DNA of 64,000 bases from Chionoecetes opilio (GCA_016584305.1 JACEEZ010020315.1:16454-80453); one strand, 5' to 3'. Counted from the stretch's first letter, positions 26,140 through 38,656 are shown. The notes: a model not told the origin generated them from the sequence alone. Numbers and translations: made by a program.

Positions 26140-27879
26140 CAGTGGTGGGCAGCGATAAATTTTGCGATAAAGCGATAACGATAAAGCGATAAATTTTTCC
26201 GCTAAGTCCTATAACGATAAAGCGATAAATTTCCAAAATACCTTAAAGCGATAAGCGATAAATCCTACGATAAATCCAAAAATACTCTATTTTTGCTACT
26301 TATGCATTTAAAAACCTCTTTTTTACACTTAAAACACCATATATTACTTAATAAAGGACTAAAGGACCCGAAATTAACATTTTATTACTTTATAACAACA
26401 TTTAATGAAGACAAATTAACAAAACTATCACAGCACAACATCACAAACACAAATACAACAATTTAAAACATCTCCTCATCCTCCTCATCCACCCCCCTTG
26501 GCACCTTGAACTTCTGCTTGAGGAGGTGGAGGTTTCCCTTCAGAAACACCAGGTACTCAAAGTTGTCCTCACTGAGGCACGCCCTCTTTGGCCTCAGGAC
26601 GTCCCCAGCTGTGCTGAATAATCGCTCCACTGCTGCTGAGCTTGGGATCCCAGTGTTTGTACTTGATGAAGAGGGTCACCCACTGGTCCCCTATACTTTG
26701 CTGGGAAGTGCGACTTCTTCAGTGTTTGCCTGCAACAATTACAAATATTGATTTATATTATCGCAATATTACATTTGTTAGCGCAATTATCGCAACATTT
26801 TATCGCAACATTACATTTGCTAGTATGTAAGAACAAAGCAATAAGTTTTAAGCACAATAGTCTTATTACCTCCTTGCTCCTCTTCCAAGCCAGCAGCTCC
26901 TTCTTGATGTCCTCTTCCAGGTCGTCCTCCTGGTCAGCCTGGGTTGTGTCACACAGCTCTGCAAATGGGTCGGCGCTGACCTCCTCGCTGAGCGGCCATC
27001 TTGTCTTTGATGGTCTGCAGCTCCTGGCTCGAAATACTGCAGCCACCCGCAATCACAACGTCTACCTGGTCACTGGCCTGGGTGCCAGGGCGGCTGTCCT
27101 CTGGCTCACTGCCCAGGGACATGAGGGAGCTCGAGCGGGAGATGGTGGGAATGTCCACAGATCCCGAACTCCCGGAAATGTTCCGCTCCCTTTCCTGAGT
27201 CACATCACTGCTGCTGGCCTCCACGCGGAAAAAGTCCTCCACTGTCCTCTTGCCTGACATCTTGACACTCACTAATCACTAAATTCACTATTCTCGAACA
27301 ATGAAGCGCGCCCGCCGCGACACTTATTAATAACGCAATATAAAACGCAAAAACCTAAACGATTTCCTGAAAAGGAAAAGTTAAAACACAAAATCACGCG
27401 ACGTTCGTACACGCGACGTTCGCACGCGCGAGGCGCACCTCAAAACGCAAAAAATATATAAAACTAATATATATTAATTAGATATTTAGTTAAGATAGCA
27501 ATATACAATAAGAATTAAGTATATATAAGTTATAACACACAAAGAAGCTTTGGATCGCTGGTAGCACAATGAAACACAGAGCTGAGATCAGATGCGTCCA
27601 GTTTGGGGGGCTATTCAAAGAAACTGACAACAGAAGCGCGGGCCGCCAGGCGCCTGGCCGCATCTGTTTGCCGCGTAACAATGAGCCTGTAACCTCCCGC
27701 CGTAACGGTTTTTCGTCTTCTACTTTATCGCTGGATTTATCGCGGGAAATTTGAAAGCGATAAATATAAGCGATAAGTTTTTCCGGTCCTGCGATAAACG
27801 ATAAGCGGTAAATTTTCGGTTAAAGCGATATTATCGCTTTATCGCATTATCGCTTTACTTATCGCAACGCCCACGACTG
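26140..27879 (-). mobile_element. Deleted hAT DNA transposon with intact ends
   Basis: The ends are CAGTGGTGGGC at the left and the inverted GCCCACGACTG at the right, flanked by a perfect 8-bp target-site duplication GTAATGAC (26132-26139 and 27880-27887), which is diagnostic for hAT. Both subterminal regions are packed with GCGATAAA-type words, probable transposase binding sites. The minus-strand coding remnant consists of an N-terminal part starting MSGKRTVEDFF (27260 down) and a C-terminal dimerisation segment (26470-26625) with IPSSAAVERLFSTAG and FEYLVFLKGN. The catalytic middle is missing, so it is non-autonomous. Confidence 0.9.
26949..27272 (-). pseudogene. hAT transposase N-terminal remnant
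   Basis: The 107-codon frame has Ser-rich text and ends frame-shifted. A continuing part with QADQEDDLEEDIKKELLAWK is in another minus frame at about 26870-26950. No BED zinc finger is visible. Together with the C-terminal dimerisation remnant at 26470-26625 it is what remains of the transposase. Confidence 0.6.
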
Positions 27880-28143
27880 GTAATGACTAATAATGATGCA
27901 GAGATGCCAGGCCGTGCGCGCACTGCATCACAAGAGGCTGAAAGCTGTACCGCATACTGTAGTACAGACATCTATAAAGTGCTAATATACATAGCCTGTG
28001 CCTTCATTAGTGATGACAGGGCGTTGGTGTGTCAAGAAAAAACCAGTACGTAACGATCACTGCCTCAAATTACTTCATCATTTTGTATATAATTTGTGTT
28101 AACTAGCTGCCTCATTATTTGTAAAGGTATTTCACACACGACG

Positions 28144-28330
<187 letters not shown>

Positions 28331-28489
28331 TGGCTGGCGGGAAAGCGGCAACGAAAGAATCATACTGCAATATTTTCTCTATATATAAACTGTTACTTCA
28401 CCGTTAACTTATCTTTGGCATGTGATAAATATTCAAACAACCAATAGTTATCATAGAAAATAAAGGTGTTATGGCGTACAAATAACAAA

Positions 28490-28711
28490 ATTATACTAAA
28501 AAAAAAAAAATTTAACGAGGTAAAAAATCCTGCCCCCTTGCTGCTTACCGACTGATATTTGACGCCAGGAGAAGGGAATACTACGCTTCCTATTAATTTC
28601 AGCTGTATTTTATCATAGTTAACCATATTATCAGGTAAACAGAGGCGTAATTATAAGCACGAGACCTTAAAATAGAATGGAATTTTCGCCTCGTTAGAAA
28701 AAATACTATAG
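28490..28711 (-). mobile_element. CTATAG TIR MITE, copy 2
   Basis: This is the inverted homologue of 61526-61747. Shared words include AACGAGG, TATTTTATCATAGTTAAACC-like text, CCTGATAATATGG and CGCCTCGTTAG. The left end is eroded (TTATACTAAAAA) while the right end is AATACTATAG. Confidence 0.65.
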
Positions 28712-28939
28712 TTATCCATACAGCAGTGGTTTTTTTTAACATCCACCTTTCACCACCAACATATCCACCCACACAGCGGATATAACCCATTATCCTTACC
28801 TTCACGAGCTGCTATGTGCTTCAGTGACGGTTGTTAAGCCTCCTCGTTACCAGGGAATCACTCACTAGGTAGCTGTGGTGATAAATGTGGAGATTTTTGA
28901 AGCGGGTGCGTCTTGACATCCAACTGGCGGGACATTTAA

Positions 28940-29460
28940 ATTAATTTTTTCTGGCCCGCGAGAGCTTAATTTTTTTTTTAATTAACGTTCCCTTAACTTT
29001 AAAAACGTATTAATATATACAGAAAAATACAGAATTTATATATTTATTAAGATAACAAAAAAAAAAGGCAAATAGTTATAGGAAATATGAGAAATCGATT
29101 ATCTCAGGCTAAAATAGATAATTTTTTTTGTGGGCCGCGGGAGGTAAATTTTATATTTTTTTTTAATTAACGTTAACTTAACTTTAAAAAACGCATTAAT
29201 ATGTACAGTAAAATACAGAAAATTTATGTATTAATTAAGATAACAAAAAAACTTCACAAAAGTAGTAGTAGGTAAATATGTTAAAAAAAATATATAGATA
29301 ATTTTGTGGGGCCGCGGGAGGTAAATTAATTTTTTTTTTTTTTTTTTTATTAACGTTCCCTTAACTTGAGAAACGCATTAATATGGTCAGAAAAATACAG
29401 AGAATTTATGTATTAATTAAGATAGCAAAAACCTTCACAATAGTAGTAGGTAAAGAATAT
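28940..29460. repeat. AT-rich tandem repeat, about three units of 175-190 bp
   Basis: Each unit has a GGGCCGCGGGAGGTAAATT-like start, a T-run, ATTAACGTT, ACGCATTAATATG, AATACAGA and AATTAAGATA. The Gypsy element begins at the end of the third unit. Confidence 0.8.
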
Positions 29461-30220
29461 TGTTGCAAACCCGCCCTCCCACAGCCGCCCAACGGACTTG
29501 CCTCTCTTGCTGGGCTGGCTTCAGACGCGTGGGAATGATCGGCTCAGTCCGGTTATGTGTCTAATCGGGACCAGACGCCATGAATCCCCTAAGGCCTTGA
29601 GCACGGGCTCCTCACACGGGCACATCACCCCCACGGCACACACATAGACAGGCACATGCGGAATAACACACTCGTATCCTTTCCAGACTATAATTGTAAT
29701 AGGTAAACACTACAGAAACAACCTCACGCCCACCCTGAGACACAACAGCCCCTCCTCATAGGCCCGATCACTTGCCGACCGTCGCAGCCCCAAAATGTTC
29801 CCTCCACTGCAACTAGTCACTGTTATGCACCTTATAACATACCAGTCACCACACTCAACACACTATGCCACCGGATGGTGGGGACAAGGAAACACTGGTT
29901 ATACCCTCATGGCATCCACCCCACGCGTGCCCGCCATTCGCCAAACCCACGACCACTGCTACCTATTTCACCCAAGCTCAGGGGACTATTCCTCCACCCT
30001 TCTTGCCTGTGAACCACCACTAGCCCTACCGTCACCCTGTTTCCTGGTGGACGCGTCGTATCCTTCGGGTGGTTTCCGGCCAGAGATCCTTTCCCAGGGG
30101 TATGCCTCGCCTCCGTTTTGTTCCACGCGGTCTCCTCCTCTTCCTCCTCTTCTGGCCACAACAACCCACTCACCATCCCTCAACCTCAACCTGAGCTCGA
30201 GTTGTGGCGCGTTCGTAACA
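29461..30220 (-). repeat. Gypsy LTR (3' LTR with respect to its coding strand)
   Basis: On the plus strand it begins TGTTGCAAAC and ends GTTCGTAACA; on the minus strand it has TGTTACG...GCAACA ends. The polypurine tract GGGAGGGCAG (plus 30221-30230, read on minus) abuts it. Confidence 0.95.
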
Positions 30221-32171
30221 CTGCCCTCCCGTCACAAAAACTGGCCGACCTCGGCCAGCCAAAACTAAAAAGAAACAGAAAAATCATAATACAAGGTTAC
30301 ATGCACATATAACACAAAATCCTCAAATGAAGGGCAACTCGCACCATCATTAAACAAACCACCTTTTACCAAACATTACCACTCCAAAACTACACAACTG
30401 CAAGTCCCTCCATCGCCATTCACCATCCGCCCCTGCAGTGTTGGAAAGTCACACCAGGCCGCCCTCCTCTTCCCTTCAGAGTGAGCTAGCCCTCTGGACC
30501 TTCCAATATGAAGTCTTTCATCCACCTAGGGGTACGTCGGGGGCGCTTCGGGCGTGCGCCTCCTAAGCCTGTTGCTTGGACCTCGCTACCGCCCACATCA
30601 ACTGGTATCGAGGTAGGTTCCTCTGCTGCCGCCTGCTCGCTGGGTTCGAGGCTGGTTAGAGGAACCAGCCCCATGTCGCCTGCGTCCTCTTCCTCCGGCC
30701 AGAAAACGCGTTCCTCGTCATCCTCACTGCCACACGGCTCTGGCGTCAAGACGTCTGTCCCGGTGCCATCCTCCCAACTGTAGTGGCCTGGACCATAGTA
30801 CCTCCAGAGCCTATCAGCATGGACTACCATTGCTCTCCTACGGGGTGGCCTGCGGATCCGGAAGGTGACGTCAGAAATCACCTCCTCCACCGTGTATGGC
30901 CCCTCCCATGGACTCTGCAGCTTAGGAGACTGCCCCTTCTTCCTCCTTGGGTTGTACAGCCACACCTGCTGCCCTTCCTGGAATACCGGCACCTCAGTAT
31001 GCCGGTCATAGCGGGTCTTCATGGCCTCTCCCGCTATCCGGAGATTACCCCGGACTTGGTGGTGTATTTCCTCCATCCGTTCTTTTAAGGCAGCGGCGTA
31101 AGGTGTGGTAACAGTGGGCATCCCCTCGTCCGGCGGCCGTCCGGTGATGAGGTCCAGTGGTAACCGCAACTCCCGGCCACACATAAGCCTGGCAGGTGAG
31201 TAACCGGTGGCCTCATGTTCTGCCGACCGGTATGCCATGAGTAGTAGGGGAAGCTTCAGGTCCCAGTCCCCCTGTCCTTCCTGGCAGCTCTTCGCCAGCT
31301 GCTGGGCCAGTGTGCGATTATAACGTTCCACCATGCCGTCTGACTGCGGCCGGAGTGGAGTTGTACGTGTCTTCTGCACATCGAGCAACTGGCAGCACTC
31401 TCTGAACACCTCAGACTCGAATTCCCTCCCTTGGTCCGAGTGTAACTCCTCAGGCACACCGAATCTTGAGAAAAATTCATCCACCAGAACTTCGGCAACC
31501 GTGGTAGCCACATGGTTGGGGAGAGGGTAGGCTTCTGGCCACTTCGTAAAATAATCCATCGCCACACACACATAGCGATTTCCTCTGGCCGTCTGGGGCA
31601 AAGGACCCACTATGTCCACTGCCACCCTCTCCATAGGTGCCCCCACCTGATAAAGCTGTAATGGTGCCCTAGCGCGTACATTGGGGCCCATCTTAGCACT
31701 GCACACGTCACAGGACCGGCACCACTCCTGCACGTCCTGGCGCATACCCAACCAGTACACACGCTGCCGCAACCGCACAAGAGTTTTCTTAACACCGAAG
31801 TGCCCACTTGTGCTGCCACCATGAGCCTCACCCAATAGTTTTGCCCTCTTTTTCTTGGGGATAACCGTCAGCCAGAATTTCACTTTTCCATCACTGGTCA
31901 CCCACTGTCGTTCCAACACTCCCCCTAATAATCGCAACACATCCCATTGTCGCCAGAAGAATTTGGTCACTGGGCTGGTCACTGCCACACGTTCCCAAGG
32001 TGGCCTAACACGACTCTCCTCTAACCACGCCACAACTGGCCCAATATCAGCGTCCTGTCGCTGGGCCAGCTCAAGGTCTTGCCTCCACGAGGTGGCACCG
32101 ACATGGAGGGAAACACGGTTACATATTTGGTTTGGCTCACGTTGGCTGCAGTGTTGCAGTCCACAGGGCAA
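30221..32171 (-). CDS. Gypsy integrase segment of pol (frame 30486-32171)
   Basis: The 561-codon minus frame carries an H-H-C-C zinc finger (SGHFGVKKTL and WCRSCDVC) and a DDE core: Asp in VAVDIVGPLP, Asp in HSDQGREFES and Glu in GMVERYNRTL. It ends with a basic C-terminal tail and no chromodomain. The product would insert the element cDNA. Its apparent start is internal, since upstream text continues from the RNase H segment through a frame shift near 32160. The stop is at 30486, leaving about 265 bp before the LTR. Confidence 0.92.
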
Positions 32172-33914
32172 GGGCGTCGACTCAAACTGTCGGCATTACT
32201 GTGCACCCGGCCCGGACGGTGCTCAATTTGGTAGTCATGCTGCTCTAACTTGCCCAACCACCTAGCAAGCTGCCCTTCTGGATTCTTAAGGGTTTTCAGC
32301 CACTTTAGGGCAGCATGATCGGTCCTGACCTTGCACTCGGCACCGTACAAGTACGAGTGGAAGTGGTCCATGCTCTTGACCACCGCCGACAGTTCCTTCC
32401 TGGTGACACAGTAGTTCCTTTCCGGAGTAGAAAACTTGCGACTGTAGTAGGCCACTACACGTTCCTGCCCGTTCACTAGCTGGGAGAGGACAGCCCCCAC
32501 TCCTTCAGCACTGGCGTCACAATCCAAGATATATGGTTCCGTAGGAACAGGGTATGTCAATACAGGGGCGTGAGTGAGTGCCTCCTTCAGCTGCTCGAAG
32601 GCCGCCTGGCACTCATCACTCCACAGGAACCGAGCTCCTTTTTCGTGTCAGGTGATGAAGTGGTGTGGCTATATGTGCGAAGCCCTGCACGAATCTCCGG
32701 TAATACGTGCAGAGGCCCAGGAAGCTTCGCACCTCCGTTACACTACGGGGAACTGGCCACTCCTTGATAGCTTCTACCTTCCCGGGGTCGGCGGACACCC
32801 CATCCCGGCTCACGATGTGGCCCAGAAATGACACCTGTTCCTGGAAGAGGCAGCACTTCTTGGGGCTGAGCTTCAAGTTCGAAGCCCTAAACCTGTCCAG
32901 CACTTCTTCCAGCCTTTCCAGCATCTCCTCGTAGGTGCCTCCGTACACCACCACATCGTCCAGGTAGACCAGAGCCGATTTCCCCACGAGGCCATCCAAT
33001 ACCTGCTCCATCAGCCTCTCGAAAGTGGCGGGAGCGTTGACCAAACCAAAGCTCATGACCCTAAACTGCCACAATCCTTGGCCGGATGAGAAGGCAGTCT
33101 TTGGCTTGTCCTCCTCTGCCATGAGGACCTGGTGGTACCCTGACTTAAGGTCCAGGGTACAGAACCACCGTGCACCAACCAGTGCATCCAACGTGTCGTC
33201 TATGCGAGGCAGCGGGTAGGAGTCCTTGGTGGTAACTGCATTGAGCGCCCTGTAGTCCACACAACAACGCATCGTCCCATCCTTCTTTCGAACCAATACC
33301 ACGGGGGACGACCATGGACTGCTGGACTTTTCGATGACACCCTGAGCCCGTAGTTCCTCCACAGCTGTCTCGATCTCCTTCCTCCTCGCTGGCGCTATCC
33401 GCCGAGGGGGCTGCTTAATGGGCCTGCTGTCGCCCGTGTGGATGAAGTGCTGGGCGAGCCCGGTCCTGCCCAAGTCGTGGTCACCCTTTGAGAACACGTC
33501 CGCATACTGCTCCAGCAACTGCCCCACATTGGCAGCCTGCCCTGGGGTTAAACAGCTACCACTCCTCTGCCAGAGGTCCTGCAGATGAAGCGGCATCCCT
33601 GTGTTTTCTTTCTTGCGACCACTCGACTTTACCTGTGCAGTCAACGCCCGCACACCCTGTCCGCGCCCTTGCAGCGTAACTTCCCCTCCTTTGGCCCGCA
33701 TGGTCATGGAGCCAAGGTCCAGCACCGCCTTGCTCTGCTGGAGGAAATCCAGGCCAAGGAGATTTTCGTCCAGGTCGGCTACATACACGGGTAGTTCCTC
33801 CTTAGCCTCGCCGACCTCAATTCTCGCCTGTACCGGTCCCCTTAACTTCGTGCAGTGGCCGGTGACCCCGCACAACTGTTGTTTGGTGGCTGGAAATTCT
33901 GAGGTGTCTACCAA
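32021..33914 (-). pseudogene. Gypsy reverse transcriptase and RNase H segments of pol
   Basis: The RT frame (32616-33914) shows IEKSSSPWSSPVVLVRKKDG, the catalytic LVYLDDVVVY (YLDD box) and FLGLCTYYRRFV. RNase H continues in the next frame (32021-32560) with LDCDASAEGVGAVL, KELSAVV and TDHAALKWL. The junction is a single-base shift in an A-run near 32645; a second shift near 32160 leads into integrase. Confidence 0.92.
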
Positions 33915-34267
33915 CCCGCCTGTAGGAACGTGCGCTCGGCACCCGTGTCTACCGTCAGGCTACAGGGCCTCCCGTTGACTTGTCCTGTACCTGCACGGTC
34001 CTGGCGCCCGTAGAGCGGCACTTTACTTGGAGTGGGGCCTCTGGTTGATTGGCTGGGGTTGGGCCCCCGCTCCCAGCCAGACAGAGTTTCCCGCGGCCGT
34101 CCCGCTGGCAGAGTACCCGTTTTGTGGGCACTCGCTAGTGCGGTGAGCCTGCCCACAATCCAGCAGCACGGCTTGTACTGGTACCGGCCGCTGTCTACCC
34201 CCTCTAGGTGAGACGCTTTGGCGCCTCTGCCGAGGGCATTCCTTCTTCCAGTGACCTTTCTGCCCAC
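33908..34267 (-). pseudogene. Gypsy aspartic protease segment
   Basis: The retroviral-type protease motif SLTVDTGAERTF lies near 33930-33965. The frame breaks just downstream near 33920, in a G-run, before the RT frame continues with VDTSEFPATK. Confidence 0.85.
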
Positions 34268-35465
34268 AGCGGAAACAGTTGCCGGGGGAAAACTCCTGGG
34301 GACGATATAGGGCTAGCTGGGGCGACTGGACGTGCCCCTTCCTGGCCCTAAACATGGTTCTCGGCCTGTGTGTCGGGCCTTCTACCTCCTGACTAGTCCT
34401 CAAAAAGGACTCCATTTCCAATCCTCGGGCCAGGGCTTGCTGTAGGTCCTCCACGTGTGCCTGTTGAATGTATATCTTTATTTGGGGATGGTTCACCGCG
34501 TCCACAAATTGGTCCCGGAGGAGGAGAGTGATCATGTCCTCGCTTGCCCCCGGGTACGCCCGACGTACTAGCTGCTCCAAGTCCTGCGCCAAATGCGGCA
34601 ACGACTCTCCAGGATTCCTTAGTCTGGCCCTGACCTGGCCCGAAACACCCTCTGACTGGTGCTGGTGTCCGTACCGCCTCTCTAGCACCGCCAAGGGCGC
34701 TACTGTAGGAGGTCTGCTTTCCGGCCGGCAACTGGTTCAACACCTCCAGCGCTGAACCCTTCAACGCCCCCACAAGCTGCACCGCCCTCTCATAGCGGCT
34801 CCAGCCCCAGGCCTTGGCCAACAGCTCAAACTGTGCCCGGTAAGCCTCCCAGGACACAGTACCGTCAAATTCCTGGGGACGCTTTCGGGCACCCTCACCA
34901 CGACGACAACGACGTCGGGAACCTTGTGCCTTATGGGATGGAGAACTTGGCGGGGATGGTGTTGAAGGAGGCGTGGGAGCAGCACTTCTCGGTGTCGCAC
35001 GGGCAGACGGCCCTTGACGGAGCACGCCGTAGCTTTGGGCACCCAACACTTGCTCCCCCCACTGTCTGAAACTAACCCATTCGCTGGCACTACACGGTTC
35101 CTCCTTCACCAGTCCTGTAGCAGCTTCACCCATACTCTGATAACCACCCACGCCCCGCCCCAGTGTCTTACTGATGTGGGTTTTCAAGTCAATGGCCAGC
35201 TGCCCCATTTCCTCCTTTACCTCACTTTTCACCCGCTCAAGCTGGTTATCAGTGTACTCTTTAGTGTCCTTTTCTACGCGCTGACGCTCTCGCAATGCTC
35301 GTCCCAGACCTTATTTATCTGCTTTCCCTGGGCGTCGAGCCTTTGACCCATCTGCGTGTTAAAACTGTCAACAGCTTCTGTTTGTCTGGTCATGGCACAC
35401 GCCTGCATTCGTAATACCCGCAAGATGTCAGCCAGAGTTGGCTGTTCACCACTTCCGTCCTGCAT
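34023..35465 (-). pseudogene. Gypsy gag, three frame segments
   Basis: Segments are 35274-35465 (start, MQDGSGEQPT), 34393-35295 (coiled N-terminal text, then capsid-like QEFDGTVSWEAYRAQFELLA) and 34023-34694 (capsid C-terminal text with a CCHC zinc knuckle CFRCGQKGHWKKEC near 34225-34275). A second, incomplete knuckle (CGQAHRTSEC) follows. The segments join if single-base shifts near 35300 and 34710 are allowed. Confidence 0.85.
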
Positions 35466-35564
35466 GGTGTGCCGTATCCCTTAACGCGCCTGCCGTACTT
35501 CTAGACCCGTGCCCGTACCTCTTTGGCCCTCACTCTACGGCGCCGACCAGAGCACACAACAACA

Positions 35565-35581
35565 TCCCACTTCTGACACCA
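35565..35581 (-). promoter_or_regulatory. Primer binding site matching tRNA-Leu
   Basis: Plus-strand TCCCACTTCTGACACCA is identical to the 3' end plus CCA of eukaryotic tRNA-Leu as I know it. Read on the element's coding strand it is the complementary TGGTGTCAGAAGTGGGA, one base from the LTR. Confidence 0.85.
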
Positions 35582-35582
35582 A

Positions 35583-36339
35583 TGTTGCAAACCCGCCCTC
35601 CCACAGCCGCCCAACGGACTTGCCTCTCTTGCTGGGCTGGCTTCAGACGCGTGGGAATGATCGGCTCAGTCCGGTTATGTGTCTAATCGGGACCAGACGC
35701 CATGAATCCCCTAAGGCCTTGAGCACGGGCTCCTCACACGGGCACATCACCCCCACGGCACACACATAGACAGGCACATGCGGAATAACACACTCGTATC
35801 CTTTCCAGACTATAATTGTAATAGGTAAACACTACAGAAACAACCTCACGCCCACCCTGAGACACAACAGCCCCTCCTCATAGGCCCGATCACTTGCCGA
35901 CCGTCGCAGCCCCAAAATGTTCCCTCCACTGCAACTAGTCACTGTTATGCACCTTATAACATACCAGTCACCACACTCAACACACTATGCCACCGGATGG
36001 TGGGGACAAGGAAACACTGGTTATACCCTCATGGCATCCACCCCACGCGTGCCCGCCATTCGCCAAACCCACGACCACTGCTACCTATTTCACCCAAGCT
36101 CAGGGACTATTCTCCACCCTTCTTGCCTGTGAACCCCACTAGCCCTACCGTCACCCTGTTTCCTGGTGGACGCGTCGTATCCTTCGGGTGGTTTCCGGCC
36201 AGAGATCCTTTCCCAGGGGTATGCCTCGCCTCCGTTTTGTTCCACGCGGTCTCCTCCTCTTCCTCCTCTTCTGGCCACTACAACCCACTCACCATCCCTC
36301 AACCTCAACCTGAGCTCGAGTTGTGGCGCGTTCGTAACA
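35583..36339 (-). repeat. Gypsy LTR (5' LTR with respect to its coding strand)
   Basis: Differences from the other LTR are short: one G fewer near 36103, one C fewer near 36112, one AC-type loss near 36135 and A/T near 36279. The promoter of the element lies in this LTR, but no TATA box was assigned. Confidence 0.95.
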
Positions 36340-36502
36340 AGTTCGTTTTGTGTGAAATTAACTCACCAGGTGATCATTTACCCGTGTTCAGTTATCGGTA
36401 AGAGCTCTAGAGAAGCCCTGAGGAAGGTGATGGGCAGAGGCTTCTAAGCCAGGAAACTAGTCACAAAAGAGCCTTACCAAGAGGGATGCCATTATTTTTA
36501 GG

Positions 36503-36708
36503 TTAACCTCTTGAGGCCCAACGTAATTTCCATTGTATTTTGGGTACCATGAGACGATTTTTAGTGAATGTAAGCAATATTTTATAGCTATGACCTGTTT
36601 AATATCCTTGTCCACTAACTAATTTGGTATATTGTTACTTTTCGTAATTTTATGGCTAACGAGACAATTTTATGTAGCACAGGAAATATCTGGGCGTGAA
36701 GGGGTTAA
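36503..36708 (-). mobile_element. TTAA MITE (piggyBac-type), copy 7
   Basis: Reverse orientation with TTAA at both ends (TTAACCTCTTGAGGCCCA and GGGCGTGAAGGGGTTAA). DNA from 36709 to 37150 holds nothing else recognised. Confidence 0.9.
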
Positions 36709-37149
36709 CCATACTCCACCTTACAGATTAATTCCTTTCAACTCCATTGCCAAAAAGAAGGCATTCAGGTACCTCGTGGTGTACTTTCGAGGCAACCACT
36801 ACAAACAAAGAGGAAACTAGTTATAGTATAGGAAAGTCAGATTTATTGATTGATTTAATGCCTAAAAAGGTGAATGTGCCAGCCATCAGAGGTCATATGG
36901 CACTATGGCAAAGCATATAAAGGGTCAGGGTTAAAGAATAATAGTGAAACGATGAGGGAAGGGGAAAGAACGGAATGTTACAGCAGGATGGTTAGATCAG
37001 ATGTAGGATGTGGATTTGTTGGAGGAAGATTAAATTTTCCAGGGAAAAGGAGGGAGATTCCGGGAGAATGTCCGCAAGACAGGGCGGTCGGGAAAGGGAG
37101 GACAAATGAGGGAAGGAACTGGAACGGGCAGGAGTGAGATGGGGGCAGG

Positions 37150-37833
37150 ATATTAGGAAATCAGAAGGATTGCAGGGTGGATACTTAGAACCTTCTACTC
37201 CCGGGAAAAAGTGTATGATGACTGAGGACTCTATGGAAAGCACTAGTCTAGCCCATCCTGGACTACTGCAGTCAACTGTGGTCTCTCAACAAGGCTATGG
37301 ATATCCAGGCCCTTGAGTCGGTCCAACGGTCATTCACAAGGCAAATAAGAGGGATGAAAGAACTCTCCTACTGGGAAAGACTAAAAAAACTAGGACTATA
37401 TTCCCAGCAACGACGCAGAGAGATATTCCACCCTATACATCTGGAAGATCCTAGAAGAAAAAGTACCCAACCCTCCAACATCAACAAAGTGGATGCTTAC
37501 ATAAATGAGAGGGCAGGTCGGAAATGCTTCAGGAAAGCCCCACCAACTCAAGCCCCGGCAAGAATCAAGACTCTTCTCTCAGCCAGCCTACCCTACAGTG
37601 GCCCAAGAGCCTTCAACAGCCTCCCAAGAAACATCCGAGACATCACCGGCTGCTCCGTAGAAAAGTTAAAATCCCAACTGGACGAATACCTGTGGACAGT
37701 CCCTGACGAACCACCAGTGCCGGGTTACACTTGGCTATGTAGAGCACCCACAAACTCCTTACTGGACCAAGTGAACCTACAGTTTAGGGACGCTAGGACC
37801 GGCTGCAGCGGTAGAACACTACGGCTCTGAGGA
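37150..37833 (+). pseudogene. LINE reverse transcriptase C-terminal fragment, second family
   Basis: Frames contain GWILRTFYSREK, ILDYCSQLWS, KELSYWERLKKLGLYSQQRRRE, then YSTLYIWKILEEKV in a shifted frame, and finally SLPYSGPRAFNSLPRNIRD and EKLKSQLDEYL before a stop. This is the standard thumb and C-terminal text of a non-LTR retrotransposon with at least two frame shifts. It is not a host gene despite the 177-codon open frame. Confidence 0.8.
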
Positions 37834-38640
37834 ATTATCCTCCAAACAACATTAAGACCCCAAGTTGGATCTATCTTAAAGAAACCTTATTGGCCACCTT
37901 CAAGAAACAATCAAATATACACATACAAATATATCTATCTGGGTTTGTATATTTCATGATAAACTGACTATATCCACTGCAGATCAATAGTAGCCGAAGG
38001 AAAATTACAAACTCCGCTACTACCCAAACAAACCTATCCACAGCTAGCATGTTTTCTTGTTAAGGGAAGGACACTGATTTCACTTTCCTTCTTTCTAACT
38101 TCCGTCATCAGCAGCACTTTCCCCTGCTCCTGTTCCTCTATGCTTTCTTTTTCTCTCCTAAAAGGGGAAATAGGCGAGATAATCTTTAAGGTCACTCCCG
38201 ACACCTTCTCGTACACATTCAGCCCCATAAAATGCGTTACACATATGTACTTGTTTATTTCAATACAATCACACAATACTGGTTTGCACAATACACATCA
38301 GATCAAAACCTGCTAATGAGTCAGTCAGTGCAACATGATGAACGGCGACAACACACAGTGAACATTAGTGAAAGAAAAATGGAAAGGTGTATCGTGAGCC
38401 GGCATCATGCAAACATTTAATATAAGTATTACGTTACTCCCACTGCACATAGTATTGACTTCACAGGTGATACAGCAACACTTTTAAAGGTTACCAGTCA
38501 AATGTTGTGAACTTTTGTATTGGAATTATTTTTCCCATGTACAATGGATCCCTAACTTACAAAGGAGTTAAGGCTGTGAGAGGTTGTTCCCAAGTCAAAC
38601 ACATGTGCGGTACACAACATTGACAGTGCTGTAGTCTGGT
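37834..38640. other. Spacer with no recognised gene
   Basis: Only short frames are seen; the longest is 85 codons on minus at 38034-38291 with no recognised motif. ACTTACAAAGGAGTTAAGG near 38550 may belong to a mariner-like remnant, but its ends were not found. Confidence 0.3.
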
Positions 38641-38656
38641 ATAGGTACAATGGGTT

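Larger units (their letters stand above)
29461..36339 (-). mobile_element. Ty3/Gypsy LTR retrotransposon, complete in outline
   Basis: 6.9 kb bounded by two LTRs of 760 and 757 bp that differ at only about four positions, three of them single-base indels. On the minus strand the order is LTR, primer binding site, gag, protease, RT, RNase H, integrase, polypurine tract, LTR. The RT-RH-IN order defines Ty3/Gypsy; no envelope-like frame is seen. Coding text lies in seven frame segments, so this copy as given cannot make a full polyprotein. No target-site duplication is evident (AATAT before, AGTTC after). Confidence 0.95.

Noticed and set aside
37297..37830. 177-codon frame as a host gene
   Set aside because: Its text (ERLKKLGLYSQQRRRE, PRAFNSLPRNIRD) is LINE RT C-terminus, with continuation in other frames.
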